In this document: piece after piece, positions 46,523 through 59,084 of the stretch
Layout: each line of letters begins with the position of its first letter
Position numbering within the stretch: the stretch's first letter is position 1
Assembly: GCA_008921705.1 (NCBI GenBank)
Contig: VFFE01007640.1
Coordinates: 1,237,950 to 1,301,949 of the forward strand
Length of the DNA: 64,000 bases
Direction: 5' to 3'
From: Burhinus oedicnemus
Taxonomy: Eukaryota > Chordata > Aves > Charadriiformes > Burhinidae
The notes under the pieces: model-generated
The model's input: the letters and a program-made list of their open reading frames with translations, nothing else
Told to the model about the DNA's origin: nothing
Databases searched by the model: none
Program-made: the position numbers and the translations under genes

Positions 46523-48919
46523 CTTGTAAAAAGGATTCAACCCCTGGGAAGTGCCTTCAGTTTTTGCAAACTGCTGAAACAGTAGACTGATGATGAGTCA
46601 GAGCTCAGCATCATTTGGGCTGGTTTCCTCTTAATAAGAATTCTTTTATTTGCAGTTCTTCTCATAAGGCTACTGTGCTACTGACATAATACTATTTCTG
46701 AACAGGAGAGGCAATATTTGAAGGAATTAACTAGAAAAGCAAGTTGATACTATTCTGTGAAAGCAAAGATGTGTTATCAAAATGCCTCCAGGCCCCAACC
46801 CCTATATCTTTGGGCTTATCAGGCTTTTTCATGTACAAATATATCTGCAACATCTTTAATTTCAGCCTGTAATCTGTTTACTTGGAAAAACTAATGCTAA
46901 AGCACAGTCAGCTTTGAAAACGTTACTCTGTAAAAATGGCAACGAGAAAGTCCATTGTCAATAATTTACACATCAAACACATTCCGTTTTCAAGTAAAAC
47001 CTGCTTTTAGTTTTCCAAATGGCAGCTCTGCAGACACCACCAGAGATCCTGAGATTCATCCCCAGCAGTAGAGGTCTGCGGGTAGGATTTTTAAATCATT
47101 TGAAGGGTAGGATTGTTGCACCCAACTTCAATTATAGGTTTACTACCTAGATAGGTCCATAAACTAGTCCTTAGTCAATGAAAGTACTTCCAGAGCTGCA
47201 TACCTGTTTTATCAAGGGGTGAAACATCCTTCACAAATACCTTGGCTTTGCTGCTGACTTTCGGAAGAGCTTGGCTTATTGTCTTAGACTTAGTGCTGGA
47301 CTCTTAAATAGTTGAAGTTAGGTAAAATTTCAGTCTTGGATGATTTATGTGCTCTGAGTCCTTCATGCGAGTGTAAAGAACCTCTTCCTGATGAATCAGA
47401 AGGTACTGGTTTTGGACAGGCATCTTGGAGAGAAGAATCTCCTGAAGGGTAAAAGGTTGATTCATTATCCATGTTTATTTGAACTGAGGCCTCACTGCAG
47501 AGATACCCTCTTGCTGTTCTCTATTATGCAGGGTTTCATCCACGAGGGTAAGGCTAGATTTACTAACAAAAAAACACCAAGCTTTCTCTAGATTGCCAAA
47601 TGTTGTTACATAAAATATTGCGTGATATTGGACAAAATATTGGTAAAAATACTTTTGATTTGTGAGTGCTAGAGAGGAGGTTTTATAAAACATAGAGCTA
47701 CTATAGGTTTAATTGCTATGCATGGATAGCTGGCTAAGTCTGATTACATCAGTTCAAGAAAAATGTATGTAATCTAAAACATCTGACAAAGCACACAAAC
47801 TAATTTTGTTTGTCCTAAAACAGAATTAACTCCTCACAGTTTTAATGGGGCAATAGTTTGGGGTTTTTTTCCAAAACATCATTTTTCCTCCCTTTCTTAT
47901 GGTTTTCAATAATCAGGCATATTGTTGATTCAGAATGAAATCTCCATTTATGACTGGTGCTGTGTTTCTCCAGTGGTATGTTCTAATTCAATAATTTAAT
48001 TTCAATATTTAATTAAACATTCGTGCATATCTTTGGCGAGAAATGCTGTCAGTCAAAATTTTGTTCACTCATATGCTTTTGTCATGGGTTAGGTCAGGAC
48101 AGACTAAGCACATGCATTAATTACTGTGCAATAACAGGATCCATGTGAAAGAGTTTTTGAGTATTTATTGCTTCTGTGACAGAGTGACTGTTAACGTGTA
48201 GAACAATGCACAGCTGCAGAAACATGGTTACCCCTAATTCCCCTTCCCTGGTTTGCTGGAGTGCTGGTTATTGGAGGTCAGGAGAAGCAGGATGCCAAGC
48301 TTGTCAGCTCTGGCCATGCAAGCTTGGTCCCAGGAGTCCCTGGACATCCTCATGATCAGGTGTCCCCAAAGATAGGGTCATGCCACCACCGCCTTGGCCA
48401 AGGGTGGACGGGGTATATGAGTTGGATAACATCTTCCAAATTGTTTGATTTTTACTGGTCCTGAGGTGTTATGCGTTGATTGGTGTAATGAGTCACCAGG
48501 CAAGTGTTCTTGTACAATTGTAGTTCTCTTATTTCTGCCAGTTATGTATTTAGGTTTGGCGTATTTTTAGGGTTTTTTTCTTAAGGGTTTTCTCTTAGGT
48601 TTGAGGGGTTTTGGTGTTTTTTTTTGTTGTTTTGTTTTGGTTTTTTATATACTGGCTGTCTAATTGTGTTTTGTCTAACAATAGTTACATCCCTAACACA
48701 AGAGCATTCTGAAAGTCAAACTGCAGGCCTCTAGCGTCAGCGTAATTACTGGAGCGGTACCAGCTCAGTAGGCCAAGACACCTTTCAAAACTGAATTAGC
48801 TGATTTCACATAGACTAACCAATGGTACAGAAGCTTAGCCAGACATGAGAAAAATAGAGATGGACTTTAAGATTAAAACATTTCCCAAGTTCAGGATCTA
48901 GATACACGTCCCAGGTCTG
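46523..48919. other. Gene-free unique sequence
   Basis: No gene was supported. A G/T-rich low-complexity tract lies at about 48547-48655. A stretch starting TGTCATGGGTTAGG at 48080 was considered as an LTR and not accepted (see rejected list). Confidence 0.55.
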
Positions 48920-49107
48920 AGATTCAGCTCCCAGCTCTACCCTAGATTGCCTGGGTAAACTTGGCCAAATTACACCATCCTCCTCATGGCTTTGTCCCTG
49001 ACTCTTAAATACGCTACTAAGAAATCTTTCTTTCTCCAAAGCTTTCTGTTGTCTACCTATCTTCAGATGAGTCCTTCATGACATTGTACACTGTCTGGCA
49101 CAGTCGC
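48920..49107 (+). repeat. Possible MIR/L2-type ancient fragment
   Basis: CAGCTCCCAGCTCTACCC, TGGGTAAACTTGGCCAAATTAC, then TGTACACTGTCTGGCACAG follow the MIR plus-strand order ('cccagctctgccact', 'tgggcaaattacttaacctc', 'gaacagtgcctggcacat'). Spacing is roughly preserved. Recalled consensus only. Confidence 0.45.
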
Positions 49108-50590
49108 TTTTTGGGAGCAGAATGACCCCACTGTAGTTCATACAGAAAGAATATTAGTAACACTCTGCATAAATCCTACATGCACAGACACGCATAGTTT
49201 GGGAAGAGAAGGATAAACAAGATTTTACACTTTTCATGGTCTATAGAATTGCAATGTCTCTTAAATAGAAAGTATTAGGGGAAAAGGAAAAGCAGAAACA
49301 ACAAAGGGCACAGTATTTTCCTACAGCTGTAGATGTAAGCAAATGCAGCTCCCTCTGCAGAAAGATTTCTTTGCTTTGTTAATGCGGAGGGTGAGGCTAT
49401 TTGGAGTCCTCTGTGGCAAAGCATCCAGGGAGGCTGAATGGCAGAACAGCTTACTGCAAATGACCCCATCTCCATGTGCTGCAAAGTTCATAAAACTCAC
49501 ACTGCTTGAAGGGAATACAAAACATGAGATCTGATATCAGATTCTCCCTTCTTTTTCTCACCACTTTTACTTATCAAATACATTGTATACTGAAATATGT
49601 TGGTTTTTTTTTCCTTTTTATTTCTGGAGATAGGCAGTGGACTAGTAGAGAAAATGGAAAGGAGGACTAGATTTCCTAAACCTGTGTGTATACCTGTGCT
49701 TATACCAGGAACAAGAAAAAAGGATAACCTAGCTGTATATGCCCATAAAAATCAAGATATTCAGAAGCTTTGCTTGTTGTAATTATTCAGAAAGTTGTCC
49801 TTATGTGCACAGTTTTGCATTGCTCTAGAGGTGAGCCATACACATCAGGTTATACCTGTAGGAAGCACTGAAAGCAAGTGCATGAGTTAAGCAAGTTACA
49901 TTTAGAAACTTGGGACTTTATTTAGTTATCTAACCGGGTAATTTACTCGTAAAGGGTGCTCCTTCTACTCCTTTCTGCTAGCCAGATAACTTTGGCCAGG
50001 TCCTTGCTTCTTAAGGCCTTCTTCAATTCACTCCTGCCCAGTTTCCAAGCTTCTGAAAAAAGTTTTCTTAGGTTCATAACAATCTGGTCCAACAATAATT
50101 GTTTCAATCTCTTCAAATATTTTCACACACAACTCAGGAGATCGTATTAGCAATCAGGGAACTATAAAATAGCCTTGTGACTGCTCTTTCCCACCGTTGT
50201 CAAACTTTACCTAGTTATCTTTTTTGCTTGGTGTAGGCTATAAAAATTCACCTTTTCTCCAGTCCTTAAGTCTCCAAGATGTCAGCTAGGATTGCAGCTA
50301 TTGTATTTATACTGGGTCAAACTATGTACATTTGCTGGATTGGCAAATCTGTGTGTCCTTATCAACTTTAGAATATCAGCTTAGGCACTGATGACTCTTC
50401 ACAAGTCAAATGAAATAGGATCTCACCTGCAGAGGGAGAAACAGGTTTGCCAGAGCATGCTACTTGTTCAGAATAGGGTCTTCATCCACACTAACAATAG
50501 CATTTTAGATGTGGAGCCTTGGTTCAGGATGAGTAAAAATAATGAGCTGAGGTCATAGTCTCCTGCGTGAAGTTCTATAAAAAGTCATAT
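49108..50590. other. Gene-free unique sequence
   Basis: No gene, RNA or recognised repeat. Short open frames only (at most about 69 codons). Confidence 0.55.
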
Positions 50591-50800
50591 CGTAAAGCTT
50601 GCTATAAATAATCTACCCCTGTTATCAATCAGCTTTCAGCAGGACGGGAGTCTTTGCTCCACTGGTTCACTCAATGGCACGTTGTGAATACACTTCTTGT
50701 TTGTGGGATCCCGGCCGGCGCTCCATCATTTCAGCACTTTGCATTGTCCTTGCTATGATGGGCTGATGATTTAATGATGTAGAGTGCTAAGGAGAAAAGA
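50591..50800. other. Candidate conserved non-coding element
   Basis: A compact, non-repetitive block mixing a short GC core (CCCGGCCGGCGC, about 50710-50722) with AT-rich motif clusters (GTTATCAATCAGC near 50620, TTTAATGATGTAG near 50770). The texture is enhancer-like. No conservation data are available. Confidence 0.28.
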
Positions 50801-52103
50801 TGACTTTTACTTAATAAAAACCTACAGAGACCTATTTTCATCTGGGAAACCATGAAAACTGTTTACAGATTTGCTTTCCTGAGGAATCAAGGAGGATAAA
50901 ATTTTGTAAGTAAAATCTTTATTGTCTTTCTTATTCTAAACTTGCCCTTGAAAAGGACTGGGAGCTGCTGGTGGAGAGTGATAATATTCATTGCTGCCAA
51001 TGACAGACGAGGCCCAAATTTCTGAAAAAACAGTCATAAGTCAGAGCTCCCTTCCTGCCGTATCCTTCACTTCCTCTCTCCTCCCATCCTGATCTCACGT
51101 TTCTTCAGGTCCATATTTTTCCCATAAATCCCCACTTCACTTTCTCTGGCAAACAAACTTTGTAACTGCAAGGAAGACTGATATTTTTGGAGGCTCAGTG
51201 GCGTCACTTGTAAAGGTGGTGATTGATGGTTTGCCCAGCCGGAATTGGAGGATGCTTCCTGCTTCCATTCTCAAGGTGGATATTTCACACATAGTCTTTG
51301 TCGTGCCTGGGCCATTCTTTTGTTTGCTGACTTCTAAGAATGTCCCTGAATTAAGAGAAATTATAATCTGACAAAGTAAAGGTGGAAGTTGCTACAGTTA
51401 ATGATATATTCTTTTATATTTTTAGAATGCAGAGATTTTGTTTACGTGGTATCTTGTACCATTACTGATGGGGCTTCTACGGACCACGATTAATGAGAAA
51501 TTGCAGATCTGCAACATTGATGCGAAAAACAACCAGAAAGGCGTTACTTATCTCCTCATGTGACTTCAGAATTTATTGCATTGTTGCTTGTAATACAGTT
51601 TCCAGTGACAGGGAGAAGGAATCAAAAGAACTTGATTGATTCACAGACAGATCCTGAAAATCACTCCATGGATATGGATTCTTGCAGTATTCCATGCCTG
51701 CTAAAATTATTCCAGATGGACAGCTGTTTCCAACAGTTATCAGAAAGGAGCTGTAGGTATGAGATCTGTCTAGCTGGGTTTTATCACAGTAAAAATAGAT
51801 TTTATCTGGGTTATAAACATTTTAACAGAAGATCTAACATGATCTTGGCAATAGCCTTGTGACCTCCACTGTTAACATGCTTTCTTTTTTATCAGTTCCC
51901 TGCAAAAGAAGAGACACAGCTGCTTACCCCCCAACCCCTCACAAACACAGCCATTTTTAAGTAAAAAGTAACCTTTTGTAACCACACACAAAAAATGGTA
52001 AACAAGCTTCAGCCTGAAAGGTGGCTGAACCCCCTCCCGGTGTGTATCTGAGACAAAGCTGTGTTAGTCTTAACATAATGTCTCAAAACCAGTATCAGCC
52101 CTG
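50801..52103. other. Gene-free unique sequence
   Basis: No gene or transposon recognised. An open frame of 100 codons (51560-51862, plus) has no recognisable homology. Confidence 0.55.
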
Positions 52104-52679
52104 ATGTACATAAGTAAAAAGCCTGCCTTTTCCAATTACGGAATTTTCTTTCTAAAGCCGAAACCCATGGGGAAATTTAAAATTGTCCTTTCGGTTCAAT
52201 ATATCTTGAACGCTTCCTTTCAGACCTTCTGCACAGACCTACTGAGATATTCCAGAGCCGATAGCTGGGCTGCATCAGGCATCACACACGTCCAGCTGTG
52301 CATACTGACACGTTCAAGCCAGAAAAATTCCCCAGGTAAGATACCACTGGAGGTGACGGTGCAAATGTCCAGTATGAGCGGGCAAGGTCCAGTTAGACAG
52401 CTCCAATTGCACCCGTCGTCATACGCTGATTTACAACCCCACCTGACTGTTTCTTTGCTGCCCTCCCACTTGCCGCAGGTTAGTCTGCAGATGTCGGAGG
52501 ATAGAGAAAAATTTTGGGCTCATGAAATTAATGGAAAGCAGGTAAACAAAGGGGAAAAAATGCCTTTTCTTTCTGAATTATTTTCCAAGTCATTATTCAA
52601 AACCTTAAGCCAGCTTCACGTTTGTTGTTATTATCCAAGTGGATTTCCAGAGGTTTATGATGACAGATTTGCATTTTAA
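52104..52679 (+). other. Unrecognised 191-codon open frame
   Basis: The second-longest open frame in the window. The conceptual product starts MYISKKPAFSNYGIFFLK and ends FPEVYDDRFAF, with no signal peptide, repeat or domain I can identify. No promoter, splice signals or poly-A signal frames it convincingly. Its 3' part coincides with a candidate regulatory block (52480-52720), and depletion of stop codons there may reflect constraint of another kind or chance. I would not call it a gene without expression or conservation evidence. Confidence 0.18.
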
Positions 52680-52720
52680 TATCCAGGTCAATTTATTGTG
52701 AAGATAGAGGCATCTTTCTT
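52480..52720. other. Candidate enhancer-like element
   Basis: Contains a forkhead-type GTAAACA (52542-52548), a perfect octamer ATTTGCAT (52667-52674) bound by POU-family factors, and homeodomain-like GAAATTAATGG near 52524, in sequence free of transposons. These are known factor motifs seen directly. Their use here is inference. Confidence 0.33.
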
Positions 52721-53079
52721 GAGTGTGTTTCTGTGATGAGACGACTGATTGCCCTTGTCGACTAATGGGAGAGTAGGTGGAGGGAGTGGATGGCAGAGCC
52801 GCAAACCCATGATCATACTCCCCGAGCAGCCATTGATACGGAAACCTTTACAGCCAGCTTCTGTCTTTGCCTACCTCTACCTTATGAAGTGTTGTAGCCA
52901 ACAAAGCTATGATTACATTCAACAGAAATATTAAACTTCAGACCTAAGAAAGGGGAAGGGAGAAGCAAATATATGGGAAACAATTTTGTGAAGAATAGGA
53001 GGAGTAGGATTTTCTGTCTCCACTCTTATCAACTTTTTTTTTTTTCCCTCTGCCTCCCACCCTGCCTTGCGCTCCCTGT

Positions 53080-53330
53080 TGGTGACGCGGTACTGAGTTA
53101 CCTTTGTTTAATCAACAGTCTGATGTGGTAACTCTCACCAAGCTGATTCTTCACATCTCAGACTGTCTGGAGCCTACTTCCATCAAGCGGGTGTCTTTGT
53201 ACTTAACACCTTAATGGTCCTGAGGCGAGAGAGAAATAGCAGTTCTTTGAAAGGAGAATAATTACACCCAGACACACAAATGCATCTGGTGCCAGATTTT
53301 GTTACCTCAAATAAGCAAAATTAAAACAAA
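53080..53330. other. Candidate conserved non-coding element
   Basis: Mid-GC, non-repetitive sequence following a T12 run. It has a TCF/LEF-like CCTTTGTTTAATCAA (about 53101) and a homeodomain-like GAATAATTACACCC (about 53255). Judged on texture only. Confidence 0.28.
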
Positions 53331-53407
53331 TGTCTTCTCTTCTACAGTTACAGCGCTTGTCTCTCTCTGGGAGGTTTAAGACAAATGGATTAGGAGACAC
53401 TAACGAC

Positions 53408-53476
53408 CTAATCTTGTGCCCTTTAAATCCAAGATAATTTTGCCATTGACTCCAATGGGCAAAATATCAGGCACGA
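53408..53476. repeat. Possible ancient 'GTCAATGG'-type fragment
   Basis: CCTAATCTTGTGCCCTTTAAA, then TTTTGCCATTGACTCCAATGG resembles the 'cctgatcctgctcccattgaagtcaatggcaaaactcccattgac' unit dispersed in reptile and bird genomes. CCATTGA...CCAATGG retains part of the symmetry of the unit. Confidence 0.42.
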
Positions 53477-56400
53477 TGGAAAAACCTCTTGAAAAAAATT
53501 ATTTTGTTAGTTTGGCATTGGAGATTTTTTACCAGTCAGCAGTTGCAGAATGAGATATTTAGAAGGTGGTGGGTCACCAAATAGTTATGTACAAATATTT
53601 AGTGTTAGTTAGTTCTACTTATTGTCTGACATTTTCCAAAGTGATTGGTGATTTCAGTGATCCAGCTCAGCCGCTTCCCATGGGCATAATTTACTTTCAG
53701 AATGTGCTTAAATGTTCATATATTTGTGGTGAGCAGCTTGAAACTAACCCAAATCACTAATCATAAATTTTTGCCCTTTTCTATGAGCTAAACCAGTATT
53801 TTGCAAGTGGTGGCAGAGACCAGAGATCGATCCACCATAACTGTAGTTATACTCGTTTCCAAGCGGAAAAGTTTTCTCAGATGTGCCTTTGGAGATGAAA
53901 AAGTATAGAACGTGTGTATACTCCACTTCTCATAAAACAAAATTTGCACTAACTGTACTGTTCTCTTCAAGAATATATGTAATTACCTCTCTCTGGGACA
54001 CAGGGTTTAAACATCCTCGGCAGAGAGCATAAGCATTCCTGCCTTTTCTTACTCCTGCAAGCAAAGAAGGATCTGGGAAACCAACTGCATTCACATTCAG
54101 CCTCATGATCTTTGGGGCAGGAATTGCTGTTGTTGCTATCTTAGCACGTCAGTCAGGTTCCTAACCCAAAATCTTTAACTAACTTCTATACTAATGAATA
54201 AAACATGAGTAAGGTGTGAGCACTGGCCTGTGATTGTCCATACCTTTTAATTATTAGCATGTTTTCTGGCACGGTTTTAGCTGATGATGGCTAATAGTCT
54301 CTCATGACTTCTTCATGTCCGATCCCAGGACAGCAGCTTTTCCTATAAGCAAGGAAAGAGGTCTCCCTGTTTTTAGATAAATGTAGATAAGCTATACTAC
54401 ACCAAATGGCCTCAGGTCAAAGGACTGTCTGCAGCTTGCTTTAATTACCAGTCTATATATTACCCCTGTGCTTCAGGCACGTACAATTCCAGGGGGCATT
54501 TTCATATCAGGAATTGTAAATGAAAAAAAAAGGAGCTGAAAATAAAAAATTCAGCGGTGTCTTCAGCCTTCATGACCTGTACACAAACAGTTTCATGCTC
54601 GCTGGATCTATGTCAAAGAACACAAGCTACAATACAGGAAAACCTCTCCTGAGTTCCAGGGTCATTCTCTTTATCGTCTGTGTTGTAGGATGGTGGTGTG
54701 GAAGAAATAAAGCACAGAAGTTAACAAGAGGTGGGATCTTCACCCAGTTTGAATGAGAATTGCTGCAGGGTATGTTTTTTTAAACCTCCAGCAGATTTAA
54801 GCAGCAATAAACAACTTTATGTGCAATTTATCCAAACGTATTTTTATTTGCAATAAAAGAGAGAGTAACCAACAAAAGAAAAATGGAACCATCATACATG
54901 AAAACAAGTATATAAAAATAATCTTAAAAAGATAAAAAAATGATGGTGCTTATGAAATATTTTTACATACTGGTAATTTAAAAGGAATAAATACCTCCAA
55001 ACAACCCATGCATTGGTGTGAGATGAAACACATTCTTAAGAACATTCTTTCTTAAGAAAAGTCTCATTATTTAGAATGACTAATTTGTGTCTCAGACACA
55101 GCTATTAATTATAAAGCCATATAAATTATGCATAAGAATGGAGGTTATGTCCAGGCCATTATTGTTAATTTATTTCCACAAAATAGCATAGTGGTGTTGG
55201 GAAGGAAGATGTGGATTATGACTTAAATGCCATGACAATACAGAAGAGCAATGTATACATTATAAGCCTTAAACAGTTAGTGAACAAGTAATCTCAGCAT
55301 TACATCATGATCATTTTAATAATGTAATCAAGAAACCAAATGAACGATAAGTAGTAAATGACGTGAAGCCCTTTGGAAAACTTTTCTTTCCGTATTCTAC
55401 AGTATAATGACCAAGGGATAACACAGCAGCTTTTTGAAACTGGTTAATGGCCTCACCAGGCGAATGATGAAGTCAACTTACGTACAATTCCCTGATTTTA
55501 TACAAAAGAACACTTTTAACAGGTACATTTCCTGGATTTATACCATTAGCAAAAGAAGGTTTCTTAATGTAACAGCTATATAGTTTTCTCATTAAGGGAT
55601 ATATGAAGGCAGCAGGGAGGTTAGTAACAATGTCAGGTTTTCATTCTCCTTTTTCCTCATTTTTCTATTTAAAAATGATCCTTTGAATAAGGACTGTCTT
55701 AATCCAAAGTTGCTGTTCCCACCTTAGAGAGTGATACCAATCATTTTTCCTCTCGTTGCCCATTTACAGTTCTGCACAAATCAGAAGTGTGCCTGAAATG
55801 TCTCCCTTTCATTAAAATACATTTGTTTTGAAATTTATACAATTGAGTTTGTAGAGAACATTGAGGTATTGTGCAGGTGTCTTTTAATTGGAATGGGGAA
55901 CCTACATAAAGTCGGTAAATACTAAAGGAGCTCCAGGAAGAAATCTCTGCTACTTCTACATTTATTAAGTACTGACTTCTCAAAGAAATCTAATAGATAA
56001 GGGAAGCTACAGTACTGAGCTTCCAGAATTTGTTACCAAGAGTACCTGGCAAGTTCATAAAATAATATTTATACAACATGTAGATAGGCTGTGAAATTCA
56101 TGTCTGCAGCTATTCAGTTTATATGAATTCAAAAAGTCAGTGGAAAAAAACATGGAAGAAAAATCCATCACAAGTTATTGAGTAGAGAGGTAATACCTCT
56201 GGCTTAGGACTTCCCTGAGCTACAGTTTGTTGGAGCTGGAAGAGTGTTCTGGGGAAGCATTTCCTTATGCTTTTTTTTATTGCACCCTCTCCATAACAAT
56301 AGTTGCTGGTTTTGGCCATTGTTGGAAGGATGCTTTTGGGCTAGAGGGGCCTTTGGTTCCTACCTACTATGGTAGGCTTGATAGTCTTAGACACCGTAAC

Positions 56401-57121
56401 TCTGTGGGAGAGGTTGATATGAGTTGTATATTAGGGTTGTCTCTAGCATTGCTCTCACCCTCTTTGTGATTACATGAACTTAACTCCAATGAAGCGTGGG
56501 TGAATCTAGTATGAGATGGAAATGAGTCCTGGTAGCATTGCAACGTATTTTTTGAGTCTCAACTTTTGCAATTTGCATCGGTAAAATGCCAATAAAACTA
56601 TGCTTTGTTTTCACAAACAAAAGTTTTTACAAACCTGGTGGTGTAGGTCCTGAGCTGGTACAAAATAACTTTGGATTATTTAGATATTGCTGTGGTTTGA
56701 AATGAAATGGAATAGCGCAAAGTGTTTAACGCTAAACTAAACATGTTTTGCATAGGGTAGAACTCTGCTTAACGGGTGGATTGACACAACAGCTCTGTGT
56801 GAATGAAAGCGTATCTGCTCTTCGTTATCTGTGCTTGACAATATTTTGCTTGCTAGAGGAATGAGGTTTGGAGTAGTGGGTCCAATCTGGAAATCCTCCA
56901 ACTTTTCTATAAAACTTCCAACTCTCTCTTAAAATATTGTGTTACATGTGCTATCTGATTCATCCCTAGCTCTACACTTCAAAATATTGGATGAAATCCT
57001 GGGTCAGCAAAACTGACACGGGACCAAGCTTTCCCATTTAGAAATGTTCACCTACGAGTCGCATCCATGAATTACAGCAGACGCCAACAAAACCAGAAGT
57101 GAGGTCATTTAGCCTCAATGA
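53477..57121. other. Gene-free, transposon-free stretch
   Basis: No gene, CR1 or LTR. AT-rich TAAT-motif blocks near 54440-54530 and 55100-55160 (TATTAATTATAAAGC) look enhancer-like but are not distinct enough to list singly. Two CTTAAGAA palindromes lie close together at 55033-55062. Confidence 0.5.
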
Positions 57122-57160
57122 GGTCCATATTCAGAAAAGCAATTAAGCACATGCCTACAT
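57122..57160 (+). repeat. Possible ancient amniote repeat fragment
   Basis: GGTCCATATTCAGAAAAGC, then AATTAAGCACATGCCTACAT matches in order the recalled 'ggtccagattcagcaaagcacttaagcacatgcttaac' unit common in reptile genomes. It also resembles 23803-23850 within this window. Confidence 0.45.
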
Positions 57161-57369
57161 TCTCTCCTGAATATGTTTACAACTCTTTTCTTATTTGATA
57201 TCTGAAGATTTTAAAAGTAATAGAAGCATGTTACTTTTCTAAAAAAAACCAGGCACTTCTTTTCATGAATAACTTTTTGGGTTAAAATAGCCAATAACTT
57301 CCTATTTGGTCCAGTAGCTTGCTTTCTTTAGGAAACAACTGATTAAGACCTAATAAATCTACTAGATAA

Positions 57370-57960
57370 TTAATCATGCCATATTTATAATGTCAAAATG
57401 GCAATATGGGAGCTCGGGCAATTAATGCCGGTTGAATATAGAGACTTTTTTTCTGGGGCTAAAATAGGATTACTCTTTAACAGGATTGCAGATATAACTC
57501 TGTCCTTTTCTGACCTCAGCTCCACTGAGTTCATATTCAGCCATGCAACCAAGGAGCGCAACGAAAGTGGGCTGAGTAAATACTCAGAAAGTGACTCATG
57601 ACTTAGTCCTCCACGCATAAACAGAGACTTTGCTTGTCTTCAAAGAACCTTGAAGCAAGATTACATTGCATGTCATGATGGCTGTGTTTGAATCTATATA
57701 ATTATTAAAAAGATCAGTTTGGCCAGTATTTGGACAGATGGTGTTCACATACCCAATCCACGGTGTATTTGCAGGAGAGCTAAAGTTAAACTGCTTTTTT
57801 GCATTTGCAATCACATTCTGCACTTTCCTGACAGCAACTTTAATTGGAAAAGCTTCAGCTTTTATTCTAGCTGATATTACTTTCCCTGTAAGATGGATAC
57901 ATTTTGCAATTAATTTTTCTCTGTGGACTATATTATAGTGTAAGTAATAATTAAACAAAC
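57370..57960. other. Candidate conserved non-coding element
   Basis: About 600 bases of non-repetitive sequence with a homeodomain-type GGCAATTAATGCC (about 57418), an AP-1 motif TGACTCA (57592-57598) and CAATTAATTTTTC near the right end. The minus strand keeps frames of 77 and 120 codons across it and the plus strand one of 67 codons, so stop codons are scarce on both strands. No domain is recognisable. It looks like the strongest enhancer candidate of the right third. Confidence 0.35.
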
Positions 57961-59084
57961 CTTAACAGCTCCTGCCCAGATGCAAAGACAGAAATCACCA
58001 GTGGTAGACTCTGAACTAAGCAGTTTCATTTGTACAGTCCTGTACAGGATATTTGCAATTCTGCTTTGAACTCTTCAGTGAGGAAAATATTTGTTATTTA
58101 TTTTGGCACTATAAATGGAATAGCTGTGAATGTGATTTTTTGCAGCAGTTCTGCATGAGAAGAATTTTTCTGCACAGATTTTAGGAAACCAGAGTCAAGA
58201 ATGTGGCATATATGGAAAAATTGACCTGAGTTTCTGTGTTTTAAACTCATCCTAAAATTAAATCTGTTGAAAGCAATGGATGAATATAGTTCTTCCACTT
58301 TTATGCACCAGAGAGGAAAGAAGATTTCTCAACTTACACCATGTTTGAATTCTAAAACCGTATGCAAAGGACCTTCAAATTATCTAAGGGCAGTAGTGAG
58401 ATGGAAGAGATGGAATGAAACAATTGCCTATGGAAGTTTAATTATAACCATCACACATTGAGAAATGGGTGCCTGCACACTGAGGATATCCTTCACTCCT
58501 GTTATTTCAAATTTAACCCATTAAAGTGATTTTTCTACAAGGCCTCACTCCTGGGGTGAGATTTGTTTAAAGTTAAGTTCATTAATATACCCTGGTAAAA
58601 TGAAAGTTAGTGTGGACCATCGCACACCTTAGAATATTCTGTCCTCTGAATGTGTGTTAGATCCCTGGTGGAAAACTGAAGAATGTGACACATAATCAGC
58701 AAAATATTTGTGCACATATCCAACTTCGAGCTAGCAAATACTGGCGTTGCTCCTGCATTTGAATTAAATTTGCGCTAAAAAGTGTTGCTGGTAAGGGCAG
58801 CATTTTTACAAGGCGTCATTACACTTGAAGACCTGTATTTTGGTCATTTGAAGCTGAGCATGTAAAAATGCAAGCATGGGATGTCACTTTTTGTTTCAAA
58901 AAATATCACATATTAGGTATATTACAAATATATATAAAACATATATTGCATATGTAAAAATTACACATATTGCAAAAATATTACCTAAGCAGTGCTTGTG
59001 GGGGCTTTTTAACAGTTACTTATCAATTGCAGAGGTCTAAATTAAAAATTTGCAAATTTAGCTTTATGGCATTCTGAATTGCTT
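57961..59084. other. Gene-free AT-rich stretch
   Basis: No gene or transposon. It contains an AT-rich inverted repeat at 58913-58988, listed separately. Confidence 0.55.
58913..58988. repeat. AT-rich inverted repeat
   Basis: The left arm TTAGGTATATT (58913-58923) pairs with the right arm AATATTACCTAA (58977-58988) with one unpaired base. Between them lie ATATATA and CATATATTGCATATG units that can also self-pair. It could be a degenerate miniature element or simple sequence. Confidence 0.6.

Noticed and set aside
48547..48655. G/T-rich tract with TTAGGG-like pieces, considered as an interstitial telomere repeat.
   Set aside because: The TTAGGG pieces are not in tandem and the spacing is irregular. 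It is ordinary low-complexity sequence.
48080..48700. A stretch starting TGTCATGGGTTAGG with a TATATGAG-like box, ending near CCCTAACACA, considered as an LTR.
   Set aside because: No matching target-site duplication (GCTTT against AGAGC), no poly-A signal in the right place, and only a short start-like similarity.
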